From Pseudalkalibacillus decolorationis (GTDB lineage: Bacteria; Bacillota; Bacilli; Bacillales; Fictibacillaceae), in assembly GCF_024609785.1 (NCBI RefSeq), contig NZ_JANHJQ010000008.1, forward strand, positions 117,723-181,722: DNA of 64,000 nucleotides, in the 5' to 3' direction. Below are positions 50,529 through 58,481 of the stretch, in pieces. The translations under genes and the position numbers were made by a program. Positions within the stretch are counted from its first letter, which is position 1; each line of letters opens with the position of its first letter. Under the pieces are notes generated by a model, which saw only the letters and a program-made list of their open reading frames with translations, did not search any database and was not told the origin of the DNA.

Positions 50529-50959
50529 AAAGAGTAGTTGCTTTATGTGCACTTACCTTATCCTTAGTTGCTGTTATCGCTCTTAGTACAGGTTCTATTC
50601 AAGCGCATGACGGAATTATTAAACCGGCATCATCGCTTCTTACACATGACGGGATCATCAAACCTTCACCATCGCTTCTTGCACATGACGGCATCATCAA
50701 ACCTTCACCATCGCTTCTTGCACATGACGGCATCATCAAACCTTCACCATCGCTTCTTGCACATGACGGGATCATCAAACCTTCACCATCGCTTCTTGCA
50801 CATGACGGCATCATCAAACCTTCACCATCGCTTCTTGCACATGACGGGATTATCAAACCGGCATCATCGCTTCTTGTACATGACGGGATTATCAAACCGG
50901 CATCATCGCTTCTTGCACATGACGGCATCATCAAACCCGCTAAGGAATACCAAGTATAA
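50525..50959 (+). CDS. Phr-like exported peptide precursor with nine tandem units
   Basis: A 144-residue secreted precursor. Residues 1-27 form a signal peptide (MKRVVALCALTLSLVAVIAL..., ending SIQA). The rest is exactly nine 13-residue units. Each begins with the invariant HDGIIKP and ends SPSLLA (five units), ASSLLT, ASSLLV, ASSLLA or, in the last, AKEYQV. TTG start overlapping the rap stop by 4 bases, with AGAGGAGGGC upstream. Position and coupling identify it as the phr partner, but known Phr precursors carry one signal peptide at the C-terminus. The likely mature signal is HDGIIKP or part of it, released after export and re-imported. Confidence 0.85.
   Translation: MKRVVALCALTLSLVAVIALSTGSIQAHDGIIKPASSLLTHDGIIKPSPSLLAHDGIIKPSPSLLAHDGIIKPSPSLLAHDGIIKPSPSLLAHDGIIKPSPSLLAHDGIIKPASSLLVHDGIIKPASSLLAHDGIIKPAKEYQV
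50606..50956 (+). repeat. Nine 39-bp tandem repeats within the phr-like gene
   Basis: Units start every 39 bases from 50606. A typical unit reads CATGACGGCATCATCAAACC then TTCACCATCGCTTCTTGCA. The five central units differ only at GGG/GGC, a silent change. The near-identity suggests recent expansion by slippage or unequal recombination, so copy number may vary among strains. The array also keeps the antisense strand open, creating a long spurious frame. Confidence 0.95.
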
Positions 50960-50973
50960 TTACAAAATTTTAT

Positions 50974-51077
50974 GGGTTGATCCATCGACACCTCCATTGC
51001 AAACCGTTTATTTGCAACAAAAAGTTCTTGTTGCTAAATGCTAATGGAGATACCAGTTGTGGATCAACCCTCTTTTT
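50974..51077 (+). terminator. Large nested hairpin ending in a T-run
   Basis: Outer arms GGGTTGATCCA (50974-50984) and TGGATCAACCC (51060-51070) are perfect. Inside lie CTCCATT/AATGGAG (50992-50998 and 51043-51049) and TTGCAA/TTGCAA (50997-51018). TCTTTTTT follows. The structure can terminate the rap-phr transcript. Its size of about 100 bases is unusual and might also give a stable small RNA. Confidence 0.7.
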
Positions 51078-51112
51078 TATGTTGAAAGATTTATCTAATG
51101 TGTATAATCCTA

Positions 51113-51389
51113 TCAAAATCCTTTTGCAGCTTGAACTGCTCTCTGAAGACCTTTCTCTATGATAGCATTACGCTGATCCGGAAATTGATTATGCCCTTCA
51201 ATGACTATCGTTGTGAAGTTTGTTATACCAAAAACGTTCAAAGTAAGGCAATTGTTGTTTATATAAATCGAGTTCGAGCACCGTGTCATTTGGGTGCGAG
51301 GCTTTATAGCTATTAAAAAATGCATCATACAATTTTACACTAACAGACCCTTGTCGATTGTTCGCTTTAACAAATAATGTTGTTGTCAT
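51113..51389 (-). pseudogene. FMN-dependent NADH-azoreductase, internally deleted
   Basis: The N-terminal 45 or so codons (from 51389: [45 protein letters not shown]) match AzoR. After a frame change the sequence continues as [20 protein letters not shown] to QAAKGF, the AzoR C-terminus, ending at 51113. About 120 central residues with the FMN site are missing. It lies between the rap-phr terminator and a broken efflux gene. Confidence 0.85.
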
Positions 51390-51433
51390 TTTAATTCCTC
51401 CAAATTATTTATAGTATAAATGAAATCTAAATG

Positions 51434-52833
51434 TTAGCTTTCCACTTGGATACTTGTTGTCTTTGATCTACCAAACTGGAAATAGTAAAACAACAGAATG
51501 CCTACATACATTACAGCAAGAATAAAAAATATATTACTGTATATGAAACTATTTGGATAAGTACTTGCTGGATTCCAGTTCACATCGGAACCAAGATCCA
51601 CTGCCTTACCATAAAGCCCCGCCGCCATGCTCCCCGCTATGAAATTCAGCATCGAAAATAGACCCATCCCTACACCAACCTGTTTCTTTTGTAAAGTCCT
51701 TGAAATTGAATTAGACATAGCAATGAGCATAAAGGATTGCCCCACATTACCGAAGATCAGGAAGGTTGAAATGATTAGCGGGGAACCTCCCGTAAATGTT
51801 GAAAGTAAAACAAAGCAGGTTACTAACAATCCGCATGCAACAAAGAATAGGTACGAATTCCCTTTCAAGTCTGCGAGCTTACCGCCCTTTCGCCCAAAAA
51901 CTGCCGAGGCTACAGCACCAGGAACCATTGCTATGCCAATCCAAGCAGGTTGTAATTGATGTACATGGGCAAGAAGTAAAGGACTTAGAAAGTATAATGA
52001 AAATCCAATCCCATTTACTAGAAAAGCGATCGTTAGACCGAGTGTGTAACTCCTGTTTCTAAAAAGGCTAGGTTGGACAAATGGTTCAGCAGCAGAGCGA
52101 ATTCGCGCAATAAACAGCAGCAGAGCAAACAAACCGCCAATTCCAAACCACCAACTTCCATTCGTCATGCCTAAAAGAATCAAAGTTACTGTGGTAGCTA
52201 GCAACCCTCCACCGATCCAGTCAAACTTCCCAGAGTTCCCTCGCTCATCATCCAGATATTTACGGTAAAACGGTAATGTAATCAAGAGTAGAAGCGGTAC
52301 ACAGAATAGCCAACGCCAATGAACTGCACTGACAATTAAAGCAGAAATAATTGGTCCAAGAGCACTACCAAAGCCGCCATACCTAAAGCTGAACCTCTTC
52401 GCTCTGGTGGGAAATACCGAACTGGGATAATCATAGCTGTTGCTGGAATGGTTGCAGCTCCCATAGCCTGTAAGCACCTTGCTACAATCACCATCCAGAA
52501 TTCTTGAGAGATTACACCAACCAGAGATCCAAAAGCAAATATTAGTAAGCCGAATGTTAACAGGTTTTTGAGTTTGTAAGTGTCAGAAAGCTTCCCGTAA
52601 GTAACTGTTCCTATCGCGTAAATCAGACCATATGCCGAGCTGACCCAGCTAACTTGTGCGATACTAAGATTAAATTCTTTACTGATTTGAGGGAGTACAA
52701 TGTTGAACATAGTAGCGCTCATTACAGATAGAATAAGTGTGTACATCAGGATAAGTATTAATTTGTCTCCTGTTTCTTTTGGGACTTTTGCCCCCACGCC
52801 TCTTTCCCCGCTCCGTTGGGTAAAAGTAATCAT
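51434..52833 (-). pseudogene. TetL/QacA-like MFS exporter, frameshifted
   Basis: The N-terminal part (52833 to about 52390) encodes FNIVLPQISKEFNLSIAQVS, YGKLSDTYKLKNLLTFGLLI and RYFPPERRGSALGMAA. The C-terminal part resumes in another frame as GFGSALGPIISALIVSAVHW down to 51434. Together they form a 14-helix DHA2 exporter of the TetK/TetL type. A single shift near 52375-52390 separates them, so it is either a recent mutation or a base-calling error. A TetR gene with matching operators lies just upstream. Confidence 0.85.
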
Positions 52834-52869
52834 ATTTATCATCCCTTCTGTTAAACTCCAAATTATGAC

Positions 52870-52887
52870 TGTCAGTACTTACTGACA
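52870..52887. promoter_or_regulatory. TetR operator upstream of the MFS gene
   Basis: TGTCAGTA-CT-TACTGACA is a perfect 18-base palindrome 28 bases ahead of the MFS reading frame. A near copy precedes the TetR gene at 53521. Confidence 0.85.
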
Positions 52888-52905
52888 TCATATTTGTAAA
52901 AAATA

Positions 52906-53496
52906 CTAGGGGGTTAAAGCCCTAGCAAATATCTTCACACTCTCCAATATAAATTCCTCCAACGATACGGTTGGGAAGGTGGTATCAGCATCCAAATTGT
53001 TCATAAAGGCGCCATAATTCATCCAAATGAAAGACAACGCCTGCATTTCCGAATTCGTCTCGATCAGTTTGCCTTTCTCGGACATAGCCTTGAAATAGTT
53101 CGTCAAGACTTCCTTTAATTGTTGTGGATGCTTACTTGTTTTTTCTCTGAACCCTGGCAATTTGGCTCCGTCCTTAAGACTGATCTGAATCATTTTCCGG
53201 TTACGGTTCATAATGTCATGATACGTTCGACTGATCAGGAGTAGGTCTGTTTCCAAATCCCACACAAGCTTCTCGTTAAATAAATTCTTCATTGTTTCGC
53301 CATAATGAAAACGTTCAAATGCAGTCTCGAGAAGATTCTGCTTACTGCCAAAATTACGAAACAACGTCTTCTCGCTCAAACCAGCTGCAGCCGCGATTTC
53401 CCTAGTCGATACTCCGTTGTACCCTTTCTCTGCGATTAGATCGATTGCTGCCATCAGCAACCTATCATTGCTACTAAATTTATTGCTACTGATCAT
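52906..53496 (-). CDS. TetR/AcrR-family repressor
   Basis: A 196-residue regulator with the N-terminal helix-turn-helix YNGVSTREIAAAAGLSEKTL then FRNFGSKQNLLETAF, and a C-terminal ligand domain. The ATG at 53496 has AAGGAGGATGATA upstream. Two matching palindromes, ahead of its own gene and ahead of the downstream MFS gene, show that it most likely represses both. With the pump frameshifted, the regulator may now control only itself. Confidence 0.9.
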   Translation of the reverse strand: MISSNKFSSNDRLLMAAIDLIAEKGYNGVSTREIAAAAGLSEKTLFRNFGSKQNLLETAFERFHYGETMKNLFNEKLVWDLETDLLLISRTYHDIMNRNRKMIQISLKDGAKLPGFREKTSKHPQQLKEVLTNYFKAMSEKGKLIETNSEMQALSFIWMNYGAFMNNLDADTTFPTVSLEEFILESVKIFARALTP

Positions 53497-53520
53497 TATC
53501 ATCCTCCTTACTAAATCGAC

Positions 53521-53571
53521 CGTCAGTACTTACTGTCATTTATAATATATGTTCTTTTAGATAAATTGTCA
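53521..53571 (-). promoter_or_regulatory. TetR gene promoter and operator
   Basis: On the minus strand TTGACA (about 53571-53566) and TATATT are 17 bases apart. The imperfect palindrome CGTCAGTA-CT-TACTGTCA (53521-53538), matching the one at 52870, lies just downstream of the -10 box, a position suited to repression. Confidence 0.75.
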
Positions 53572-53577
53572 AGTAAG

Positions 53578-53697
53578 AAAAGCGGAAGCGCCTTGACCAG
53601 GTGCGACAAGCGCTGGAGATTCTGTAACATAACACGCTTTTTGTGTTTGTGGAAGAATCGAAGCGACCTCGAGCACCTAGGCGCTGGAGCTAGACAT
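53578..53697. repeat. 'GCGGAAGCGCC' intergenic repeat, best copy
   Basis: It starts AGCGGAAGCGCCTTGACCAG and ends GAGCACCTAGGCGCTGGAGC TAGAC, with GAATCGAAGCGACC between. GCGCC/GGCGC ends can pair. Related degenerate copies lie at 3050 and 4630. Confidence 0.75.
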
Positions 53698-53715
53698 TAC
53701 TCCTATGCCTACAAA

Positions 53716-53769
53716 ATTTTATACTTTCTTACCTTGTAAAGAAAACTCGGCGATTGCTTTCTTAACGTG
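53716..53769. repeat. Family A repeat, scrambled partial copy
   Basis: TTTTATACTTTCTTACCTTG is followed by TAAAGAAAACTCGGCGATTG and CTTTCTTAACGTGAAA: an end fragment of the repeat, then a copy with its middle deleted. It lies 60 bases from full copy 5. Confidence 0.6.
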
Positions 53770-53780
53770 AAAAAAATACG

Positions 53781-53812
53781 AAAGACGCCGGAACACACCC
53801 CCAACGTCTTTT
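53781..53812 (-). terminator. Possible terminator of the symporter operon
   Basis: On the minus strand AAAAGACG ... CGTCTTT is followed by CGTATTTTTTTC. It lies beyond the family A repeat that separates it from the symporter stop. Confidence 0.5.
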
Positions 53813-53823
53813 AGTATCATCAT

Positions 53824-53915
53824 AAAGAAAACTTGGCAAAGCCAAGCCTTTGGCGCCGGCTGAGCTTTAGTTGCGCTTATACTATAGAAAGTATTTTTTA
53901 TACTTTTTTAACGTG
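53824..53915. repeat. Dispersed ~90-bp repeat, family A, copy 5
   Basis: AAAGAAAACTTGGCAAAGCC then AAGCCTTTGGCGCCGGCTGAGC ... TTTTTAACGTG. It is the same subtype as copy 4 and lies 13 bases from the symporter stop codon. Confidence 0.9.
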
Positions 53916-53927
53916 TTAAAAAATTTA

Positions 53928-55397
53928 TCATGAATTGATATTTCGGTATCCTTCAGCAGCCGTAATGTTTTTGGATTGGGTTAGTGCACTGATTACAAAG
54001 ACGATCACTACGTTACACATCAGGCCTAGGATACCAGCGTGTATTTCCAATGGGGTCGACTCAGCAACGAGCTGGTAATAATAGTTAACAACAGTACCCA
54101 CGATCAATCCTATAATGACAGCAGGTGCAGTTGCACGTTTGGAGTAGAGAGCTCCGTATACTCCTGGCGCAAACTGAACGATCGATCCATAGGCACCAAG
54201 CAATAAGGCTATAAGTCCCTGTCCGCCAAAAATGGTGATAAAATAAGCCAGTCCCCCAATTACAAAAATACCGACTCTCATGATTAGAAGGGTCGTCTTT
54301 TCAGATAACTCGGTTTTGATATTCTTGATAACGCCATCGGTGAACTCCAAGGAGGCACTGTGGGTAATTGCATCAGCGGTAGACATTGCCGCCGCTAAAG
54401 CCCCCGCCCCAACAAGTCCATAAATCCAACCGGGTAGACTAAGCACCGTTGTAATCAATACGGGGAGGATTTGATCTGGCGAGTCGAGTGTTGCTGGGTC
54501 GACTACATTGACAGCTGCAAAACCAACAAGCAGAAGCGGAATCAGAAATAGTGCGAACACTGGATAGATGAGTACGGTCTTTTTTATTGTCCGCGGATTC
54601 GAAGCATATGATTTTGAAAAAAGATGTGGCCACATCAAGAATCCGATGAGTGAGACAAGAATTGTTGTTGTATAAGCCATCGGTGACATCGTGGACCCCG
54701 CATTCCCGATTTCGAGAAAACCAGGGTTGTTTTCTAATATATTATTGAACATGCCCGAGACACTGTCATGAAGCTGATTCACGATCGCCAATCCAACCAC
54801 CCAGGAAATGATGATCATCAAAAGGCCCTGGAAAACATCAGACCAAGCGGCTGCCCGTAATCCACCAGTCGCAACATAAATTACGACGATTCCATAAGAG
54901 ACCAAAGCCCCCAGCCAAAAAGGAATACGACCCTCCGTCATAATATTAAAAATGTAGGCCATTCCTTTCATTTGAGTGGCAAGATATTGGATCGATGCTA
55001 ATAGAGCAATCAATCCTATTAAAATGGGGAGAAGTCTGCTACCGTAACGCTTCTTCATGAACCCAGAAACGGTGTAGATATTATATTTACGACCAATTTT
55101 GCTGATTTTCGGTCCGATGATATACCATGGGAGAATTGCAAAAGCTGTATACGTCAAAATATAAAGAGCTGGTGCACCTTTAGAATAAGCCCAGCCAGGT
55201 GCCCCGAGGAATGAAAAGGCACTAAAAACGGCTCCACCCATCAGGAACCACATGACAATCAATCCGAGTTTCCCACTTGCTACCGCAAATTCATCCAGGG
55301 AGCCCTTATCCCTACCTTTACCAGCCAACACACCAATAACCAGTGCGATTACAAGGTAGGCGATCATTATGAACATCGCGATTTGCCAATGTTCCAT
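53928..55397 (-). CDS. Sodium:solute symporter family transporter
   Basis: A 489-residue transporter with about 13 membrane helices. SSS-family landmarks are VASGKLGLIVMWFLMGGAVF, the sodium-site region GALAAAMSTADAITHSASLE, and GGLRAAAWSDVFQGLLMIII. It would import an organic solute with sodium. The gene follows a 73-residue DUF3311 protein gene with only one base between start and stop regions, the usual partner of this SSS subgroup, and two hydrolase genes lie upstream in the operon, so the solute is probably their substrate. Confidence 0.92.
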   Translation of the reverse strand: MEHWQIAMFIMIAYLVIALVIGVLAGKGRDKGSLDEFAVASGKLGLIVMWFLMGGAVFSAFSFLGAPGWAYSKGAPALYILTYTAFAILPWYIIGPKISKIGRKYNIYTVSGFMKKRYGSRLLPILIGLIALLASIQYLATQMKGMAYIFNIMTEGRIPFWLGALVSYGIVVIYVATGGLRAAAWSDVFQGLLMIIISWVVGLAIVNQLHDSVSGMFNNILENNPGFLEIGNAGSTMSPMAYTTTILVSLIGFLMWPHLFSKSYASNPRTIKKTVLIYPVFALFLIPLLLVGFAAVNVVDPATLDSPDQILPVLITTVLSLPGWIYGLVGAGALAAAMSTADAITHSASLEFTDGVIKNIKTELSEKTTLLIMRVGIFVIGGLAYFITIFGGQGLIALLLGAYGSIVQFAPGVYGALYSKRATAPAVIIGLIVGTVVNYYYQLVAESTPLEIHAGILGLMCNVVIVFVISALTQSKNITAAEGYRNINS

Positions 55398-55619
55398 CTA
55401 GTTCGCCTCCTCTTCATCTTTATCTGGATCGATTCGATATAAGAACAACACGATTAGAAAGGTAACAATGATCCAAAGAATGACCCAAAAGAATGAAAAG
55501 GGGAGCCCAAAGATAATTGGTGTTTCTCGATTCCCTAATGAAAACAAAGGGAAAAGTAACAGAAGTAAAGGAATCAATAAAGAAAAACTGTAAATAGCTG
55601 TGAATTTTCTTTTACTCAT
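55398..55619 (-). CDS. DUF3311 small membrane protein (symporter partner)
   Basis: A 73-residue protein with two membrane helices (about 8-28 and 38-62) and an acidic tail (DPDKDEEEAN). DUF3311 proteins typically precede SSS symporters and are thought to be accessory subunits. AAGGAGGATG precedes the ATG, which overlaps the amidohydrolase stop (ATGA); the symporter gene follows directly. Confidence 0.88.
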   Translation of the reverse strand: MSKRKFTAIYSFSLLIPLLLLLFPLFSLGNRETPIIFGLPFSFFWVILWIIVTFLIVLFLYRIDPDKDEEEAN

Positions 55620-57229
55620 TTAACATCCTCCTTGGTTAAATAAGACACTTCAATATTTCCATCTAAAATGGTCATCTCTACTTGTATATCTTTTAATCTG
55701 CTAGGATCGCAATTTAAGATTGATTCGTTTAGCACCACGAAATCAGCAAGCTTTCCTACTTCAACGCTTCCTTTTATGTCTTCTTCAAAACTGGCATAAG
55801 CGCCGGACCAGGTGTATGCTTTGATCGCTTCATGTACGGCGACGTTCTGGGTATCGCCGACCAATTGTCCTGATTTACTTAGACGGTCTACAGCTGTTTG
55901 AATTCCATGGAGAGGATTGACTGTTGTGATGGGACTGTCTGAACCTAGTGCAAATATGATTTCGTTGTCAATAAAACTTTTTAGAGGAAACATGGTGTGG
56001 ATTCTTTCTCCGTAATCTTTGATATAGCCATCCCCAAACTCATAGAGAAAGGCAGGGTTTGGAATTGGAATAATCTCTAATTCTCTAATTTTCTGAATGA
56101 GATCTGGGGGTGTCATTCCTGAGTGTTCGATTCGGTGTCGATGGTTTGTTCTGGGATGATGTTCAAGGGCAGTCTGGATGGCTTCAATCATCATTTCAAC
56201 AGCTTCATCCCCAATAGCGTGGGCGGTAATTTGCCATCCTAACTCGTGTGCCTTTCCTAATCGGTGATTCAACTCATTTTGATCAAGGTATAAGATCCCG
56301 GATTCATTCGGATTACTCGTGTACGGTTCTCTGGTCTTCGCGGTAGGACCGCTGCTGCTTCCATCGATGAATACTTTGGCAGGACCTACTTTAAACCAAT
56401 CATTACCTAGACCAGTCATTATGCCACTTCCCACCCCTTTTTCAACCATACCAGGAGAGTCATGTAGCGATCCATAAAGTGTATAGACACGCTGTTTGAC
56501 GTTCTTTGACTGCACTGCTTTTTGAAGATAACGGATATGATCCGGTCCGTAACCCCCTGCATCATGTACGCTTGTGATCCCCTTTTCCAGGAAATCTTGT
56601 GAAGCAAGTTCCAATCCTTTTAATATCTCTTTCTCGGAGTAGTTTGCAAACAGAACCAAGTTCATATGGGCTGCTTCTAAAAGTAAACCAGTCAATTCTC
56701 CACTTTCTCTGACATATTTTCCGCCTACCGGGTCTTCTGTCGTAGCATCTATCCCTGCTAATTCCAGTGCTTTAGAGTTTACACATGAGATATGGCCGCA
56801 CGTTCGAACAACGATGATGGGGTGTTCTGTGGAAACCTTATCAAGGTCCCATCGTGTCGGATGTCTGCCTTCTGCTAGGTTGTTTTGATTATAGCCCCAT
56901 CCTCGTATCCAATTACCAGCAAGTGTTGTGTTAGCTGCTTCCATTAATTTTTCTTGCAGTTCTTTAATATTCTTAACATCCTTCCCATTCACACCGAGTT
57001 TGTTCGTTCCATAAAGTTCAAGGTGAGCATGAGCATCAATAAAACCAGGTAACAGACTTCTTCCTTCTAAGTCGATCATTTCCGTATTACCATCAGCAAG
57101 GGACAAAATTTCTTTACTTGTCCCGACAGAGAGAATACGGTTTTCGTAAATGGCAACTGCTTCACAAACAGAAAACCCAGTGTCTACAGTGACTATTTCT
57201 CCATTAATAAACGCCTTTGTCGCTTTCAA
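55616..57229 (-). CDS. YtcJ-like metal-dependent amidohydrolase
   Basis: About 537 residues of the amidohydrolase 3 group. It opens KAFINGEIVTVDTGFSVCEA; the metal-binding motif is LPGFIDAHAHLELYG. Later come ITAHAIGDEAVEMMIEA and the final aspartate region ALGSDSPITTVNPLHG. YtcJ-type enzymes hydrolyse amides or carbamates. A TTG at 57229 with GAAGGAGTGA upstream is preferred to longer starts that run into the preceding gene. It lies 5 bases after the M20 hydrolase stop, so an acylated or carbamoylated amino compound is a plausible substrate. Confidence 0.88.
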   Translation of the reverse strand: MKATKAFINGEIVTVDTGFSVCEAVAIYENRILSVGTSKEILSLADGNTEMIDLEGRSLLPGFIDAHAHLELYGTNKLGVNGKDVKNIKELQEKLMEAANTTLAGNWIRGWGYNQNNLAEGRHPTRWDLDKVSTEHPIIVVRTCGHISCVNSKALELAGIDATTEDPVGGKYVRESGELTGLLLEAAHMNLVLFANYSEKEILKGLELASQDFLEKGITSVHDAGGYGPDHIRYLQKAVQSKNVKQRVYTLYGSLHDSPGMVEKGVGSGIMTGLGNDWFKVGPAKVFIDGSSSGPTAKTREPYTSNPNESGILYLDQNELNHRLGKAHELGWQITAHAIGDEAVEMMIEAIQTALEHHPRTNHRHRIEHSGMTPPDLIQKIRELEIIPIPNPAFLYEFGDGYIKDYGERIHTMFPLKSFIDNEIIFALGSDSPITTVNPLHGIQTAVDRLSKSGQLVGDTQNVAVHEAIKAYTWSGAYASFEEDIKGSVEVGKLADFVVLNESILNCDPSRLKDIQVEMTILDGNIEVSYLTKEDVK

Positions 57230-57233
57230 CAAA

Positions 57234-58481
57234 TCACTCCTTCTCATTAGATTGTGAAATACGTAAAGCGGTTTGATACAATAACTGAACCCCGTTTTCA
57301 ATATCATTCATTTCAGCAAATTCCAATGGATTATGGCTAATCCCTTTCTCACAACGAACGAAAATCATACCGTAGTCGCACATATAAGACATGAAAAGTG
57401 CATCGTGAAAAGGACCACTCATCAAAACTGGTGAATACAGCTTCAACTTATCACTTTCCTCTTTCATGATTTCTTTGATCCATTCTGCACAATATCTAGG
57501 GCCACTGCGTGTATCTTCTTTTATCTTATGTGTGAGATTGTAAGCTGAGGCTGTTTTCTCAATAATATGATAGAGTTGCTTCTCAATACTCGTACGTCTC
57601 TCAAGGTCAATATCGCGTAGATCGATCGTAAACTCCACTTTTTCTGCGATAATGTTCCTTGAGTTCGGAAAGACTTGTAAACTTCCAACTGTACCAACAG
57701 TCGTATCTTCTCCCACCCTCTTTACCAAATCATCATATTGACGAATGATTTCTGAAGCCCCGACGAGCGCATCTTGTCGTAAATTCATCGGAACAGACCC
57801 AGCATGTCCTGCAAAACCTTCAAGTGTTACCGTCAGCCAAATAGGGCCCGAAATCCCCGAAACGATTCCAACGGGTTTTCCTTGCGCTTCAAGAACAGGA
57901 CCTTGTTCAATATGAAGTTCCAGGAATGCTGCAACGTCTCCTTTTTGGTATACAGGACTTTTCGAAAGATCCGGCTCAACCCCAAATTCCTTTAAGGCAT
58001 CCCTTCTTGTCATCCCATTTTTATCTTTACGATCCAGTTCTCCATCTTCCAGCATGCCAGTTAACGCGCGAACTCCAAAGACCCCTTTGTTAAATCGGCA
58101 CCCTTCTTCATCTGAAAAACAAATGACTTCAATCGTTCGATTAGGGACGATTCCGTCATCTGTCAACGTATGGATGACTTCAATAGCCCCCAATGCTCCA
58201 GCAGTTCCATCGAAACGACCACCATAAGGCTGTGAATCGACATGAGAACCCATGATGAGAATCGGCTTTTCCTTATCTCGGCCTTCCAAACGTCCAATTA
58301 AATTACCAAACTCATCAATTCGAGTAATCAACCCGGCCTCTTCCATCCATCCTTTTACCACTTGAATCGCTTGACGATCCTCCTTTGAATGAGCTAAACG
58401 GCAAACACCAGTCTCACCGATTTTCCCAATTTTAGCTAACTCATAAAGATTGTTACTCAATCGATCTCGATTAATTGGCAT
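57234..58481 (-). CDS. M20-family N-carbamoyl-amino-acid hydrolase / allantoate amidohydrolase-like
   Basis: A 415-residue zinc hydrolase of the HyuC/AllC group. Metal ligands are visible in MGSHVDSQPYGGRFDGTAGA (His, Asp), CFSDEEGCRF (Glu pair) and ELHIEQGPVLE; a dimerisation domain occupies about 210-330. Enzymes of this group cleave N-carbamoyl or ureido bonds, as in hydantoin and purine catabolism. GGGTGAGG precedes the ATG. It is first in an operon with a YtcJ-like amidohydrolase and an SSS/DUF3311 transporter. Confidence 0.9.
   Translation of the reverse strand: MPINRDRLSNNLYELAKIGKIGETGVCRLAHSKEDRQAIQVVKGWMEEAGLITRIDEFGNLIGRLEGRDKEKPILIMGSHVDSQPYGGRFDGTAGALGAIEVIHTLTDDGIVPNRTIEVICFSDEEGCRFNKGVFGVRALTGMLEDGELDRKDKNGMTRRDALKEFGVEPDLSKSPVYQKGDVAAFLELHIEQGPVLEAQGKPVGIVSGISGPIWLTVTLEGFAGHAGSVPMNLRQDALVGASEIIRQYDDLVKRVGEDTTVGTVGSLQVFPNSRNIIAEKVEFTIDLRDIDLERRTSIEKQLYHIIEKTASAYNLTHKIKEDTRSGPRYCAEWIKEIMKEESDKLKLYSPVLMSGPFHDALFMSYMCDYGMIFVRCEKGISHNPLEFAEMNDIENGVQLLYQTALRISQSNEKE

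Noticed and set aside
50606-50956. Tandem array considered as CRISPR
   Set aside because: Units are contiguous with no spacers, and in frame with a signal peptide; no cas genes.
50599-50997. 132-codon minus-strand frame across the phr repeats
   Set aside because: It is the antisense reading of the 39-bp array, kept open by periodicity; no ribosome site, and the plus-strand gene has signal peptide, coupling and start.
50568-51044. 158-codon plus-strand frame over the repeats in another register
   Set aside because: Same periodicity artefact; no ribosome site, and it runs through the terminator hairpin.
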